A stretch of DNA of 64,000 nucleotides from positions 124,001 through 188,000 of the forward strand of contig NZ_RQXX01000004.1 in NCBI RefSeq assembly GCF_004011175.1. Direction: 5' to 3'. The position numbers and the translations under genes were made by a program. This document shows, piece by piece, positions 56,065 to 63,805 of this stretch. Position 1 is the first letter of the stretch, and each line of letters begins with the position of its first letter. This DNA comes from Mesobaculum littorinae. GTDB lineage: Bacteria; Pseudomonadota; Alphaproteobacteria; Rhodobacterales; Rhodobacteraceae. Below the pieces are notes generated by a model, which did no database searches, had not been told where the DNA came from, and worked only from the letters and a program-made list of their open reading frames with translations.

Positions 56065-56087
56065 GGAGTATTTCAGAAGAGAAGAAG
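56065..56087 (+). repeat. Partial copy C of the intergenic repeat
   Basis: ggagtatttcagaagagaag followed by aag: 20 of 23 positions match the same strand-oriented tail of copies A and B. It is preceded by a perfect hairpin gcggggg-tttcaca-cccccgc (56036-56056), as in the other copies, but lacks the 20-base block. Confidence 0.7.
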
Positions 56088-56117
56088 CAGGGGTCCCGCG
56101 GGGCCCCTGTTTCGTTT
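56088..56117 (+). terminator. Intrinsic terminator after etfBA
   Basis: Stem cagggg(t)ccc / gggcccctg with one bulged t, then tttcgttt. It directly abuts repeat copy C. Confidence 0.7.
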
Positions 56118-56156
56118 CCCGTGGACCCTCCGGGCTGGACGGGCGGCGGGCTGTGT

Positions 56157-56166
56157 GGGGGGGGGG
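56157..56166. repeat. Ten-guanine homopolymer
   Basis: A run of 10 G in the 324-base region between etfA and rpsU, outside genes. The region otherwise holds repeat copy C, two hairpins and the rpsU terminator. Such tracts can vary in length. Confidence 0.8.
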
Positions 56167-56274
56167 AGCCAAGTCGGTCATGGCCGGCGGCCCGGACGGA
56201 GACCAGTCCGTTCGCGGCAGCACAGCTTTCTGCTTGCGGCTGCGCGGACGCCGTCTGCCATCCCTTAAAAACGA

Positions 56275-56303
56275 CAAACCCCCGAAGCGGTAAGCCCGGG
56301 GGT
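56275..56303 (-). terminator. Terminator of rpsU
   Basis: On the minus strand ACCCCCG, 12-base loop and CGGGGGT, followed by TTGTCGTTTTTAAG. It lies about 48 bases after the rpsU stop. Confidence 0.55.
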
Positions 56304-56350
56304 CGTCTCGACGAAGCCGTGACGGCCCCGAAGCGTTCAGTGATGCGGCC

Positions 56351-56557
56351 TCAGAGAAGACCTTCGCGTTGCGCCTTCTTGCGCGCAAGCTTGCGTTGAC
56401 GGCGGACGGCCTCGGCCTTCTCGCGCGCCTTCTTCTCGGAGGGCTTCTCGAAATGTTGCCGAAGCTTCATCTCGCGGAAGACGCCCTCACGCTGCAGCTT
56501 CTTTTTCAGGGCCCGGAGGGCCTGATCGACATTGTTGTCGCGAACGCTGACCTGCAT
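56351..56557 (-). CDS. rpsU: 30S ribosomal protein S21
   Basis: A 68-residue S21: [40 protein letters not shown] and a basic tail [15 protein letters not shown] are typical. It is the small-subunit protein that helps initiation at the anti-Shine-Dalgarno region. AAAGGTGG lies upstream of the ATG at 56557. A good promoter is 56 bases before the start codon. It is divergent from coq9. Confidence 0.96.
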   Translation of the reverse strand: MQVSVRDNNVDQALRALKKKLQREGVFREMKLRQHFEKPSEKKAREKAEAVRRQRKLARKKAQREGLL

Positions 56558-56612
56558 GTGGTTGTCACCACCTTTCTAAGTTAGGGTTTCGGGAAATATT
56601 GCAGGAAGTGGC

Positions 56613-56641
56613 CATATAGCAAACCAACCCTAGTTTGTCCA
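56613..56641 (-). promoter_or_regulatory. Promoter of rpsU inside a nested dyad
   Basis: On the minus strand TGGACA (56636-56641), exactly 17 bases, then TATATG (56613-56618). It is enclosed by inverted arms ggaagtgg (56604-56611) and ccacttcc (56642-56649) and an inner pair caaac/gtttg (56620-56624, 56633-56637). Confidence 0.65.
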
Positions 56642-56671
56642 CCACTTCCGCCGCCAACTGGAGGAGATGCA

Positions 56672-57598
56672 ATGACCGATGGCCCCGAAGCCGGCCCCGT
56701 CCCGGGCCCCGTGCCCACCCCCGGCGCCGATCCTGAGACCACTCCCGGGCCCGAGACCAGCCCCGGGCCCGAAACCCCCCGCGCTGCCGCCGGCCCTGCC
56801 CGCGAGGATCTGTCCGCGCAGGACCGGTTTTCCGCCGGCGGAGCTGCGGGCGCCACCATGGGCGAGGGACGGATCCATGTCGAGCCGCGGGACGCCATCC
56901 TCGACGCGGCGCTGATGCACGTGGCCTTCGACGGCTGGTCGACCGCCACCCTGATCGGGGCCGCCCGCGACGCCGACGTACCGCTGCACGAGGCGCGCGC
57001 CTTGTTCCCGCGGGGCGGCGTCGACCTTGCGCTGGCCTTCCATCGCCGCGGCGACGACCGCATGGCGGACCGGCTGGCCGCGGAACGGCTGGACGACCTG
57101 CGGTTTCGCGACCGCATCGCCCGGGCGGTGCGCATCCGGCTGGAACTGGTCCCAGACCGCGAGGCTGTGCGCCGCGCCGCGACGCTCTTTGCCCTGCCTG
57201 TGCATGCCGGCGACGGGGCGCGCGCCGTCTGGCAGACCGCCGACCGGATCTGGACCGAGCTTGGCGACACCTCGACCGATGCCAACTGGTACACCAAGCG
57301 CGCGACGCTGTCGGGCGTCTACGGTGCCACGCTCCTGTTCTGGCTGGGCGACGATTCGCCCGGACAACGGGACACGTGGGACTTTCTCGAGCGCCGCATC
57401 GACGAGGTGATGAAGATCGAAACCTTCAAGGCGCAGACCCGCAAAAATCCGGTCCTGAAGGTTCTCTTTGCCGGGCCCAACTGGGCAATGTCACGCGTCA
57501 AGCCGCCGCGCCGCGGCCCCCTGCCCGGGCGCTGGCCCGGATCGCGGGCGCCTCAAGGCGCGGCTCCGGGCTCTGCCGCCCCGGGGGGGCGCCGCTGA
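56672..57598 (+). CDS. COQ9 family protein with Pro-rich extension
   Basis: A 308-residue COQ9-like protein. Residues about 70-285 match the family: ILDAALMHVAFDGWSTATLI (TetR-like helices), RLELVPDREAVRRAATLFAL, NWYTKRATLSGVYGATLLFW and DEVMKIETFK. COQ9 binds lipids and assists ubiquinone hydroxylation with COQ7. Residues 1-50 are an unusual repeat of Pro-Gly-Pro with Thr/Glu, and the C-terminus is also Pro/Gly/Arg-rich. GGAGGAG precedes the ATG. The stop overlaps the next start by one base. Confidence 0.88.
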   Translation: MTDGPEAGPVPGPVPTPGADPETTPGPETSPGPETPRAAAGPAREDLSAQDRFSAGGAAGATMGEGRIHVEPRDAILDAALMHVAFDGWSTATLIGAARDADVPLHEARALFPRGGVDLALAFHRRGDDRMADRLAAERLDDLRFRDRIARAVRIRLELVPDREAVRRAATLFALPVHAGDGARAVWQTADRIWTELGDTSTDANWYTKRATLSGVYGATLLFWLGDDSPGQRDTWDFLERRIDEVMKIETFKAQTRKNPVLKVLFAGPNWAMSRVKPPRRGPLPGRWPGSRAPQGAAPGSAAPGGRR

Positions 57599-58602
57599 TG
57601 CCGCTGGAGCTGCCGCAGAGCATGCGCGCCGTCGAAATCTCGGAACCGGGCGGCCCCGAGGTCCTGACGCCGGTCACCCGACCGGTGCCGCAACCCGGCG
57701 CCGGTCGCATCGTGATCCGCGTCGACTGGGCCGGGGTGAACCGACCCGATGCGCTGCAGCGCGCGGGTGCCTACGCGCCGCCGCCAGGGGCCAGCGATCT
57801 TCCCGGGCTGGAGGCGTCGGGGACCGTCGCGGCCGTCGGCGCGGGCGTGGCGCAGTGGCAGGTGGGCGACCGGGTCTGCGCGTTGCTGCCCGGCGGCGGC
57901 TATGCCGAGTTCGCCGAAACCGACGCCGCCCACGCCCTGCCCGTCCCCGACGGCATGTCGCTGCGCGAAGCCGCCTGCCTGCCCGAGACGTTCTTTACCG
58001 TCTGGAGCAATGTTTTCGACCGGGGCGGATTGCAGGCGGGCGAACGGTTCCTGGTCCACGGCGGGTCTTCGGGCATTGGCACCGTGGCGATCCAGCTGGC
58101 CCACGCGCTGGGGGTCCGGGTCTTTGCCACCGCCGGATCGGCCGAGAAATGCGCCGCCTGCGAAAGGCTCGGGGCCGAGCGGGCCATCAACTACCGCGAG
58201 GAGGATTTCGAGGAGATCCTGGGCGCCGAAGGCGGCGCGAACCTGATCCTCGACATGGTGGGAGGCGACTACATCCCGCGCAACGTGCGCACGCTGGCGC
58301 CCGACGGGCGGCTGGTGATGATCGCCTTCCTCGGCGGTCCGAAGGCCGAGCTGAACTTTGCCCAGGTCATGGCAAAGCGGCTGACGCTGACCGGATCGAC
58401 GCTGCGCCCGCAAAGCGACCTGGCCAAGGCACGGATTGCCGAGAACCTGCTGGCGCATGCCTGGCCTCTGCTGACCGCGGGCCGCGTGGCGCCGGTGATG
58501 GATTCCGAGTTCCCGCTGGAGGAGGCCGCGCAGGCACATGCGCGCATGGAGACCTCGTCCCATATCGGCAAGATCGTCCTGAAGGTCGCGGGCGGCGCGT
58601 GA
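57598..58602 (+). CDS. NAD(P)H-quinone oxidoreductase, zinc-free MDR family
   Basis: A 334-residue medium-chain reductase of the quinone oxidoreductase (PIG3/QOR) type: MRAVEISEPGGPEVL start, VDWAGVNRPDALQRAGAY, VHGGSSGIGTVAIQLAHALG (NADPH binding), INYREEDF and NLILDMVGGDYI. No zinc-ligand cysteines are present. It reduces quinones or enones with NADPH. The ATG at 57598 overlaps the COQ9 stop, so the two are translated together, which suggests a shared link to quinones. Confidence 0.9.
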   Translation: MPLELPQSMRAVEISEPGGPEVLTPVTRPVPQPGAGRIVIRVDWAGVNRPDALQRAGAYAPPPGASDLPGLEASGTVAAVGAGVAQWQVGDRVCALLPGGGYAEFAETDAAHALPVPDGMSLREAACLPETFFTVWSNVFDRGGLQAGERFLVHGGSSGIGTVAIQLAHALGVRVFATAGSAEKCAACERLGAERAINYREEDFEEILGAEGGANLILDMVGGDYIPRNVRTLAPDGRLVMIAFLGGPKAELNFAQVMAKRLTLTGSTLRPQSDLAKARIAENLLAHAWPLLTAGRVAPVMDSEFPLEEAAQAHARMETSSHIGKIVLKVAGGA

Positions 58603-58621
58603 CGCTTCGGCGCCGGTCCCG

Positions 58622-59269
58622 TCAGGGGATCGGCGCCATCAGCGCATCCTGCGCGGTGCAGTCGCGGATCACATCCGCGCCGCAGATCCGCGGATCCAGC
58701 CCATCCCGCGACAGGCAGACACGCGCCTCGCGGATGCGGTCGCCCTTGCAGGTGATCGTGATCATGTCGGCCGACAGTCCGGCATTGGCCTCGAGAAACG
58801 CCTCCTCGACCACCGCGGTCGGCATCCGCAGCGGGTCGGTCATCCGGGCAAAGACGTCGGGCTTGATCACCGCGTCGAAGGCGGCGCGCGCCGTGTCGTA
58901 GTAGGCGCCGGGCGCCATGCCCGAGCAGCGCCCGTGCTTCTTCCATTGGTACCACGCCGCATCCGCGTCGCCGAACAGGTCGGCCCGCTGCCCGGTTTCG
59001 GCGCGTGACGGGTCCTGCGCGGCGCCCGAGCAGTATGAGGGCCAGCCGGCCTCATACTGCGGCCAGAGCCCGTGCAGCACCCAGCCGCGCGCCGCCTCGG
59101 GATCGCACTGCTCCGATCCGCGGGCCGCGCCTTCGGTCGCGCACCAGTTGGGCGACCACGACAAGGCGAGCACCCAGTAGTCGAAGGCGCCCGCACGCTC
59201 GCCCTCGGCCAGGATCGGCGCGGGCAAAAACGCCAGTCCGCACAGCAGAGTGACAAGAAAGCGTTGCAT
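58622..59269 (-). CDS. Ribonuclease T2 family protein with altered second active-site motif
   Basis: A 215-residue exported protein: signal peptide residues 1-21 (ending ILA), DYWVLALSWSPNWC, first active site WVLHGLWPQY (His 66), second YQWKKHGRC (His 112), and paired cysteines. T2 RNases cut RNA through 2',3'-cyclic phosphates in the periplasm. The second motif normally reads HEWxKHGTC; here the Glu is Gln 108. The enzyme may be weakened or tuned. The start ATG at 59269 is divergent from trcR. Confidence 0.88.
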   Translation of the reverse strand: MQRFLVTLLCGLAFLPAPILAEGERAGAFDYWVLALSWSPNWCATEGAARGSEQCDPEAARGWVLHGLWPQYEAGWPSYCSGAAQDPSRAETGQRADLFGDADAAWYQWKKHGRCSGMAPGAYYDTARAAFDAVIKPDVFARMTDPLRMPTAVVEEAFLEANAGLSADMITITCKGDRIREARVCLSRDGLDPRICGADVIRDCTAQDALMAPIP

Positions 59270-59439
59270 TTCGGCTTTTCTCCGCTGGATCGGGCGACTA
59301 TATGGGAATCAACTTCCCCGAAAACGAGGATATGGTCCAGCCGGACCGGCCGTTTTCCCCGGCCAAGGCCTCATTGGGCGGCGACGCCCGCCACGGGGAG
59401 CCCGAGGACCGGACGGGGAGCCCGAAGGAGAGTCACGCG

Positions 59440-60198
59440 ATGAACAAACCGATCATGGCCAAGGCCACCGCCGTCTGGCTTGTCGACAACACCACGCTCA
59501 GCTTCAAGCAGATCGCCGAGTTCTGCGGGCTGCACGAACTTGAGGTTCAGGGCATCGCCGACGGCGACGTCGCCGCGGGCGTGAAAGGGTTCGACCCGGT
59601 CCAGAACAACCAGCTGGAACAGTCCGAGATCGACAAGGCCGAGGCCGATCCGCTGCACCGCCTGAAGCTCAAGTTCAACCTTGCCGCCGTCGGCGAGGAA
59701 AAGCGCCGCGGCCCCCGCTACACCCCGCTGTCCAAGCGGCAGGACCGGCCCGCGTCGATCCTGTGGCTGGTGAAGTTCCACCCCGAACTGGCGGATTCGC
59801 AGATTGCCAAGCTGGTGGGCACCACCAAGCCGACGATCCAGTCGATCCGCGACCGCAGCCACTGGAACATCCAGAACATCCAGCCGATCGACCCCGTGGC
59901 GCTGGGTCTGTGCCGGCAGTCCGAACTGGACGCCGCCGTCCAGAAGGCCGCCGCCAAGAAGGCCCGCGAAGGCGCGGTGATGACCGACGACGAACGCCGG
60001 CGTCTGGTTTCGACCGAGCAGAGCCTCGAAATGGGCGACGAGCCCAAGGTTCCCAGCTCGATCTCGGGTCTGGAGACCTTCACGCTGTCCAATTCGGGCG
60101 AGGAACTGAAGGAAGATGAGCGCGACGTCGCCGACGCCGACAGCTTTTTCAACCTGCCCAACGACGCGGACGACGAGGATGAGGACGACCGGGACTGA
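59440..60198 (+). CDS. trcR: Cell-cycle transcriptional regulator TrcR (DUF1013)
   Basis: A 252-residue DUF1013 protein. The start MAKATAVWLVDNTTLSFKQI with AEFCGLHELEVQGIADGD is a helix-turn-helix-like region; a second one is KFHPELADSQIAKLVGTTKP with TIQSIRDRSHWNI. The C-terminus is strongly acidic (DDEDEDDRD). The family is conserved in alphaproteobacteria and reported as TrcR, an RNA-polymerase-associated cell-cycle regulator. The ATG at 59440 follows AGGAG; another ATG at 59455 is possible. Confidence 0.9.
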   Translation: MNKPIMAKATAVWLVDNTTLSFKQIAEFCGLHELEVQGIADGDVAAGVKGFDPVQNNQLEQSEIDKAEADPLHRLKLKFNLAAVGEEKRRGPRYTPLSKRQDRPASILWLVKFHPELADSQIAKLVGTTKPTIQSIRDRSHWNIQNIQPIDPVALGLCRQSELDAAVQKAAAKKAREGAVMTDDERRRLVSTEQSLEMGDEPKVPSSISGLETFTLSNSGEELKEDERDVADADSFFNLPNDADDEDEDDRD

Positions 60199-60244
60199 TC
60201 CCGGTCGCCCCGCGCACGACTTCCCGTGGAAAAGGGGCACGCCC

Positions 60245-61585
60245 ATGCGCCTGACGCATCTGCAATCGGCCAGTGTCATCGTCGAGGCGGGCGGCCAGCG
60301 CATCCTGACCGACCCGTGGCTTGTGCAGGGCGAATATTACGGGTCGTGGTATCACTACCCGCCCCTGCCCATGGCACCCGAGGATCTGGAGTATGACTGG
60401 ATCTACGTCAGTCACATCCACCCCGACCACATGAGCCGCAAGACGCTGGAGCGGCTCGATCGCACCAAGCCCGTTCTGATCCATAAGTTCGACGAAAAGT
60501 TCCTGAAACGGAACATCGAATCGCTGGGCTTCGAGGTGATCGAGCTGCCGCATGGTGCGCCCTTCGACCTGGGCGGCGGCGCCAGCATCGAAATCTTCGC
60601 CGCCGACGACTGCGACCCCGAGCTCTGCGGCAAGTTCTTCGGCTGCGCCCCGGTGGAACGCGACTTCAGGTTCACCCAGATCGACAGCCTCGCCGTGATC
60701 TCGGACGGCATGCACGCGTTGCTGAACACCAACGACTGCCCCTACGAGCTTGCCACCCGCGTGCTGGACAAGGTGAAGGCCCGCCATCCCCGCATCGATT
60801 GCCTGTTGGTCGGCTATGCCGGGGCCGGTCCCTTCCCGCAGTGCTTTACCTTTTCGGATGATGCGCTGAAATCCCGCGCGGCCGAGCGCAAGCACGACCA
60901 GTTCATCGCCCAGGCGGTCAAGTATATCCGTCATGTCGAGCCTTCGTCCTACATGCCCTTCGCCGGCACCTACGTGCTGGGCGGGCGTCTGGGGCCGCTC
61001 AACGCCCATCGCGGGGTCCCTGCGCTCGACACCGCGCTGGCGGAGATCGAAGAGCGGCTGGGCAAGAGCGGCGCCCCCACCGGGCGGGGCTTCCTTCTGA
61101 ACGCGGGCAAGGGATTCGATGTCGACCGCGGCGAGGCCGAGGCGCCCTATCGCCCCGCGTCGGCCGAGGACGTGGCCGCCTTCGTCGAAAGCACGCGCGC
61201 CGCGCCCTATGACTTCGACGAAGACGCGGTCGAAGACGACGCCACGCTCTTCGACCTGGCCGCGGCGGCCTGGCCGCGCTTTGCGCGCAAGGCCGACCAG
61301 ATCGGCTTTGCCTCGGGCACCCGGATCGTCGTGGGCGACGGCAACGGCTTTGCGGTGGACTTCACCGCGACACGCCCGCCCCGGACCGTGCCGGCGGACG
61401 CCGCCCCCGACGACGGCCCGGTGGTCCAGATCGCCTGCGACCGGCGGCTTTTGGGGCGGCTGCTGCGCGGTCCCCGCTTCGCCCACTGGAACAACGCCGA
61501 GATCGGCTCGCACCTTGCGTTCCGGCGCGATCCGGACGTGTTCGAGCGCGGGCTCTACTACTGCCTCTCGGCCTTTCACGCCTAG
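60245..61585 (+). CDS. MBL-fold hydrolase resembling the CMAH/UlaG branch
   Basis: A 446-residue metallo-beta-lactamase-fold protein. MRLTHLQSASVIVEAGGQRI and LTDPWL open the fold; YVSHIHPDHMS carries HxHxDH (His 57, His 59, Asp 61, His 62), and LLNTNDCPY with Asp 164 supplies the next metal ligand. NTNDC is characteristic of the CMP-N-acetylneuraminate hydroxylase branch, but no Rieske domain is present. The C-terminal 120 residues are extra. AAGGGG lies before the ATG. It follows trcR after 46 bases. Substrate unknown. Confidence 0.8.
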   Translation: MRLTHLQSASVIVEAGGQRILTDPWLVQGEYYGSWYHYPPLPMAPEDLEYDWIYVSHIHPDHMSRKTLERLDRTKPVLIHKFDEKFLKRNIESLGFEVIELPHGAPFDLGGGASIEIFAADDCDPELCGKFFGCAPVERDFRFTQIDSLAVISDGMHALLNTNDCPYELATRVLDKVKARHPRIDCLLVGYAGAGPFPQCFTFSDDALKSRAAERKHDQFIAQAVKYIRHVEPSSYMPFAGTYVLGGRLGPLNAHRGVPALDTALAEIEERLGKSGAPTGRGFLLNAGKGFDVDRGEAEAPYRPASAEDVAAFVESTRAAPYDFDEDAVEDDATLFDLAAAAWPRFARKADQIGFASGTRIVVGDGNGFAVDFTATRPPRTVPADAAPDDGPVVQIACDRRLLGRLLRGPRFAHWNNAEIGSHLAFRRDPDVFERGLYYCLSAFHA

Positions 61586-61723
61586 TCCGGCCCGCGCTTG
61601 CCCCTGCCTCTTCGGCAACGGCATGGCGACCGCTCTTAAGCAAAAATTAAGGATACCGGGCTCTTCTGGGGCTGCGGCTCCGGGGGCTGGGAAACCAAGG
61701 GGCCGTGTCTTCAGCTACCAGAC

Positions 61724-61770
61724 GCGCCCCGCGGCCAGCATGTACAGGGAACCTCTGGCCCGCGGGGCGC
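61724..61770. terminator. Long imperfect hairpin between convergent genes
   Basis: Arms gcgccccgcggccag (61724-61738) and ctggcccgcggggcgc (61755-61770) pair over 15 bases with one bulged c and a 16-base loop. It lies 139 bases after the MBL stop. A probable bidirectional transcript end. Confidence 0.45.
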
Positions 61771-61783
61771 TGACCTTCGCTTT

Positions 61784-61799
61784 TGTGCCACGTGAAACG
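61784..61799. promoter_or_regulatory. parS-like sequence
   Basis: TGTGCCACGTGAAACG matches the ParB site TGTTTCACGTGAAACA at 13 of 16 positions, with the right half CACGTGAAAC intact. It lies in a non-coding gap between convergent genes, where parS sites can occur. parA/parB are not in the window and chance similarity is possible. Confidence 0.35.
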
Positions 61800-61860
61800 G
61801 CAGCCTCCCCTGTCCGCCGCGTCCGCGATGGCCTCCAATGGCCCGCCGCGGCGGCGTGGA

Positions 61861-62193
61861 TCAGTCAGACAGGCCCGGTTCGTCCAGAAGATGGCGTCCG
61901 GCACGATCCTCGACCTCGATGACCCAGAGATCGGGGTCGCTGCGGCGCTGCCGTTCGATCGTGGCGTCGACCTCGGCCTCCGCGCCCTCGGCCAGCACGA
62001 CCCAGCGGCGATCCCCGGTCATCAGGTCGAAGCTGCGCTGATAGAGCGTCGCCATCCCGTCCAGTGTCGCCTGCTTCACGATCACGGCCCCGGCCGTGGC
62101 ATCCCCCCGGGCGACGACGAAGGCCGGAATATCGGCCAGCCGCAGACGCGCCAAGTAGGCATGCACCCAGAAATCGGCGGTCAGCCGGGCCAC
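61861..62193 (-). CDS. DUF1491 family protein
   Basis: A 110-residue DUF1491 protein: FWVHAYLARLRLADIPAFVV, RGDATAGAVIVKQ, and LWVIEVEDRAGRHLLDEPG. It is soluble. Its function is unknown; the family is limited to alphaproteobacteria and is typically encoded directly after era, as here (9 bases apart on the minus strand). It is the last gene of the lepB-rnc-era unit. Confidence 0.9.
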   Translation of the reverse strand: MARLTADFWVHAYLARLRLADIPAFVVARGDATAGAVIVKQATLDGMATLYQRSFDLMTGDRRWVVLAEGAEAEVDATIERQRRSDPDLWVIEVEDRAGRHLLDEPGLSD

Positions 62194-62202
62194 GGGCAGT
62201 CC

Positions 62203-63126
62203 TCAGCTCCCTTCGCCGAAATCGAGCCCCATCTCGGAATAGCGCTCGGCCTCTTCCAGCCAGTTGGGCCGCACGCGGACCTGCAGGAACAGATGCACCT
62301 TGCGGCCCAGGAACTCTTCCAGATCCGTCCGGGCCGCCTGGCCCACGGCCTTGACCGTCTCGCCCTTGCGGCCCAGCACGATGCCCTTGTGGCCGTCGCG
62401 GGCGACATAGATCACCTGCTCGATCCGGGCCGAGCCGTCGTCCTTTTCCTCCCAGCTCTCGGTTTCGACCGTCAGCTGGTAGGGCAGTTCCTGGTGCAGG
62501 CGCAGGGTCAGCTTTTCGCGCGTCACCTCGGCCGCGATCATGCGCATCGGCAGATCGGCGATCTGGTCCTCGGGATACAGCCACGGCCCCTCGGGCAACG
62601 CACCGGCGAGGTGGACGCGCAGGTCGGCGACGCCATAGCCCTTCTCGGCCGAGATCATGAAGGTCTCGGCAAAGGCGAAGCGCTGGTTCAGCTCGGCCGT
62701 CAGGGCCAGAAGCCTGGGTCGCTCGACACGGTCGATCTTGTTGATGGCCAGAAGCACGGGGCGCCCCGTCAGCTGCTCGTCCAGCGCGATCAGGATCGCC
62801 TCGACCCCCGGGGTGATCCCGCGATGCGCCTCGACCAGCAGCACCACGACATCGGCATCCGCCGCCCCGCCCCACGCGGCGGCGACCATCGACCGGTCCA
62901 GCCGGCGCCGTGGGCGGAAGATGCCCGGCGTGTCGACAAAGACGATCTGCGCCGCGCCTTCCAGCGCCACGCCGCGGATCCGCGCCCGCGTCGTCTGCAC
63001 CTTGTGCGTGACGATCGAGACCTTGGCCCCGACCATCCGGTTCAGCAGCGTGGACTTGCCCGCGTTGGGCTCGCCGATCAGCGCGACGAACCCGGCCCGC
63101 GTCGGGGTGTCTTGGGTGTCATTCAT
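62203..63126 (-). CDS. era: GTPase Era
   Basis: A 307-residue GTPase with G1 [14 protein letters not shown]3 [11 protein letters not shown]4 NKIDRV, and a C-terminal KH domain (about 210-300) with [20 protein letters not shown]. It binds the 3' end of 16S rRNA for 30S assembly. The ATG at 63126 lies 8 bases inside the rnc end, so translation is coupled. Confidence 0.96.
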   Translation of the reverse strand: MNDTQDTPTRAGFVALIGEPNAGKSTLLNRMVGAKVSIVTHKVQTTRARIRGVALEGAAQIVFVDTPGIFRPRRRLDRSMVAAAWGGAADADVVVLLVEAHRGITPGVEAILIALDEQLTGRPVLLAINKIDRVERPRLLALTAELNQRFAFAETFMISAEKGYGVADLRVHLAGALPEGPWLYPEDQIADLPMRMIAAEVTREKLTLRLHQELPYQLTVETESWEEKDDGSARIEQVIYVARDGHKGIVLGRKGETVKAVGQAARTDLEEFLGRKVHLFLQVRVRPNWLEEAERYSEMGLDFGEGS

Positions 63127-63805
63127 GTCCGGTCACCTTGTCCAACAGCGCCCGCGCGGCGGCCTGCTCGGCGGCCCGTTTCGACCCCGCCTCGGCCACC
63201 GCAGTCTGGCCGCCGGCCAGCCGCGCCTCGATCGTGAAGACCGGCGCGTGGTCCGGCCCGGTCCGCGCCGTTTCGGTATAGACCGGCGGCGGCTCGCCCC
63301 GGCCCTGCGCCCATTCCTGCAGGCTGGTCTTGGGATCGCGTGCGTCGGCCTCGACCGTGTCGATCCGGCTGCCCCAGAGCCGCAGGATCACCTGCCGCGC
63401 CGCGTCGAGCCCGGCATCGAGGTAGACCGCCGCGATCACCGCCTCCATCGCGTCGCCCAGGAGCGCCGCCTTGCGCCGCCCGCCCGACATCTGCTCGGAC
63501 CGGCCAAGCTTGAGCACCTGCCCCAGCCCGATCTGGGAGGCGATGTCGGCGCAGGTCTCCTTGCGCACCAGCGCGTTGAAGCGCGGCGCCAGCAGCCCCT
63601 CGGCCGCGGCGCGATCGGCCCGCAGCAGCGCGTCGGCCATGACCAGCCCCAGCACCCGGTCACCCAGGAATTCCAGCCTCTGGTTGTCGGGGCGCGACAG
63701 CGACGAGATCGAAGAATGCGTCAGGGCCCGACGCAAAAGCTCGGGCCGCGCGAAATCGTGGCCCAGCCTGCCGGCAAAGGCGCTCAGCTCGGCCGATAGC
63801 GTCAC
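63119..63805 (-). CDS. rnc: Ribonuclease III
   Basis: A 228-residue RNase [23 protein letters not shown] is the signature, [16 protein letters not shown] holds the second acidic cluster, and the C-terminal dsRNA-binding domain (about 155-222) ends [19 protein letters not shown]. It cuts double-stranded RNA, including rRNA precursors. The ATG at 63805 overlaps the lepB stop by four bases (ATGA). Confidence 0.96.
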   Translation of the reverse strand: MTLSAELSAFAGRLGHDFARPELLRRALTHSSISSLSRPDNQRLEFLGDRVLGLVMADALLRADRAAAEGLLAPRFNALVRKETCADIASQIGLGQVLKLGRSEQMSGGRRKAALLGDAMEAVIAAVYLDAGLDAARQVILRLWGSRIDTVEADARDPKTSLQEWAQGRGEPPPVYTETARTGPDHAPVFTIEARLAGGQTAVAEAGSKRAAEQAAARALLDKVTGHE

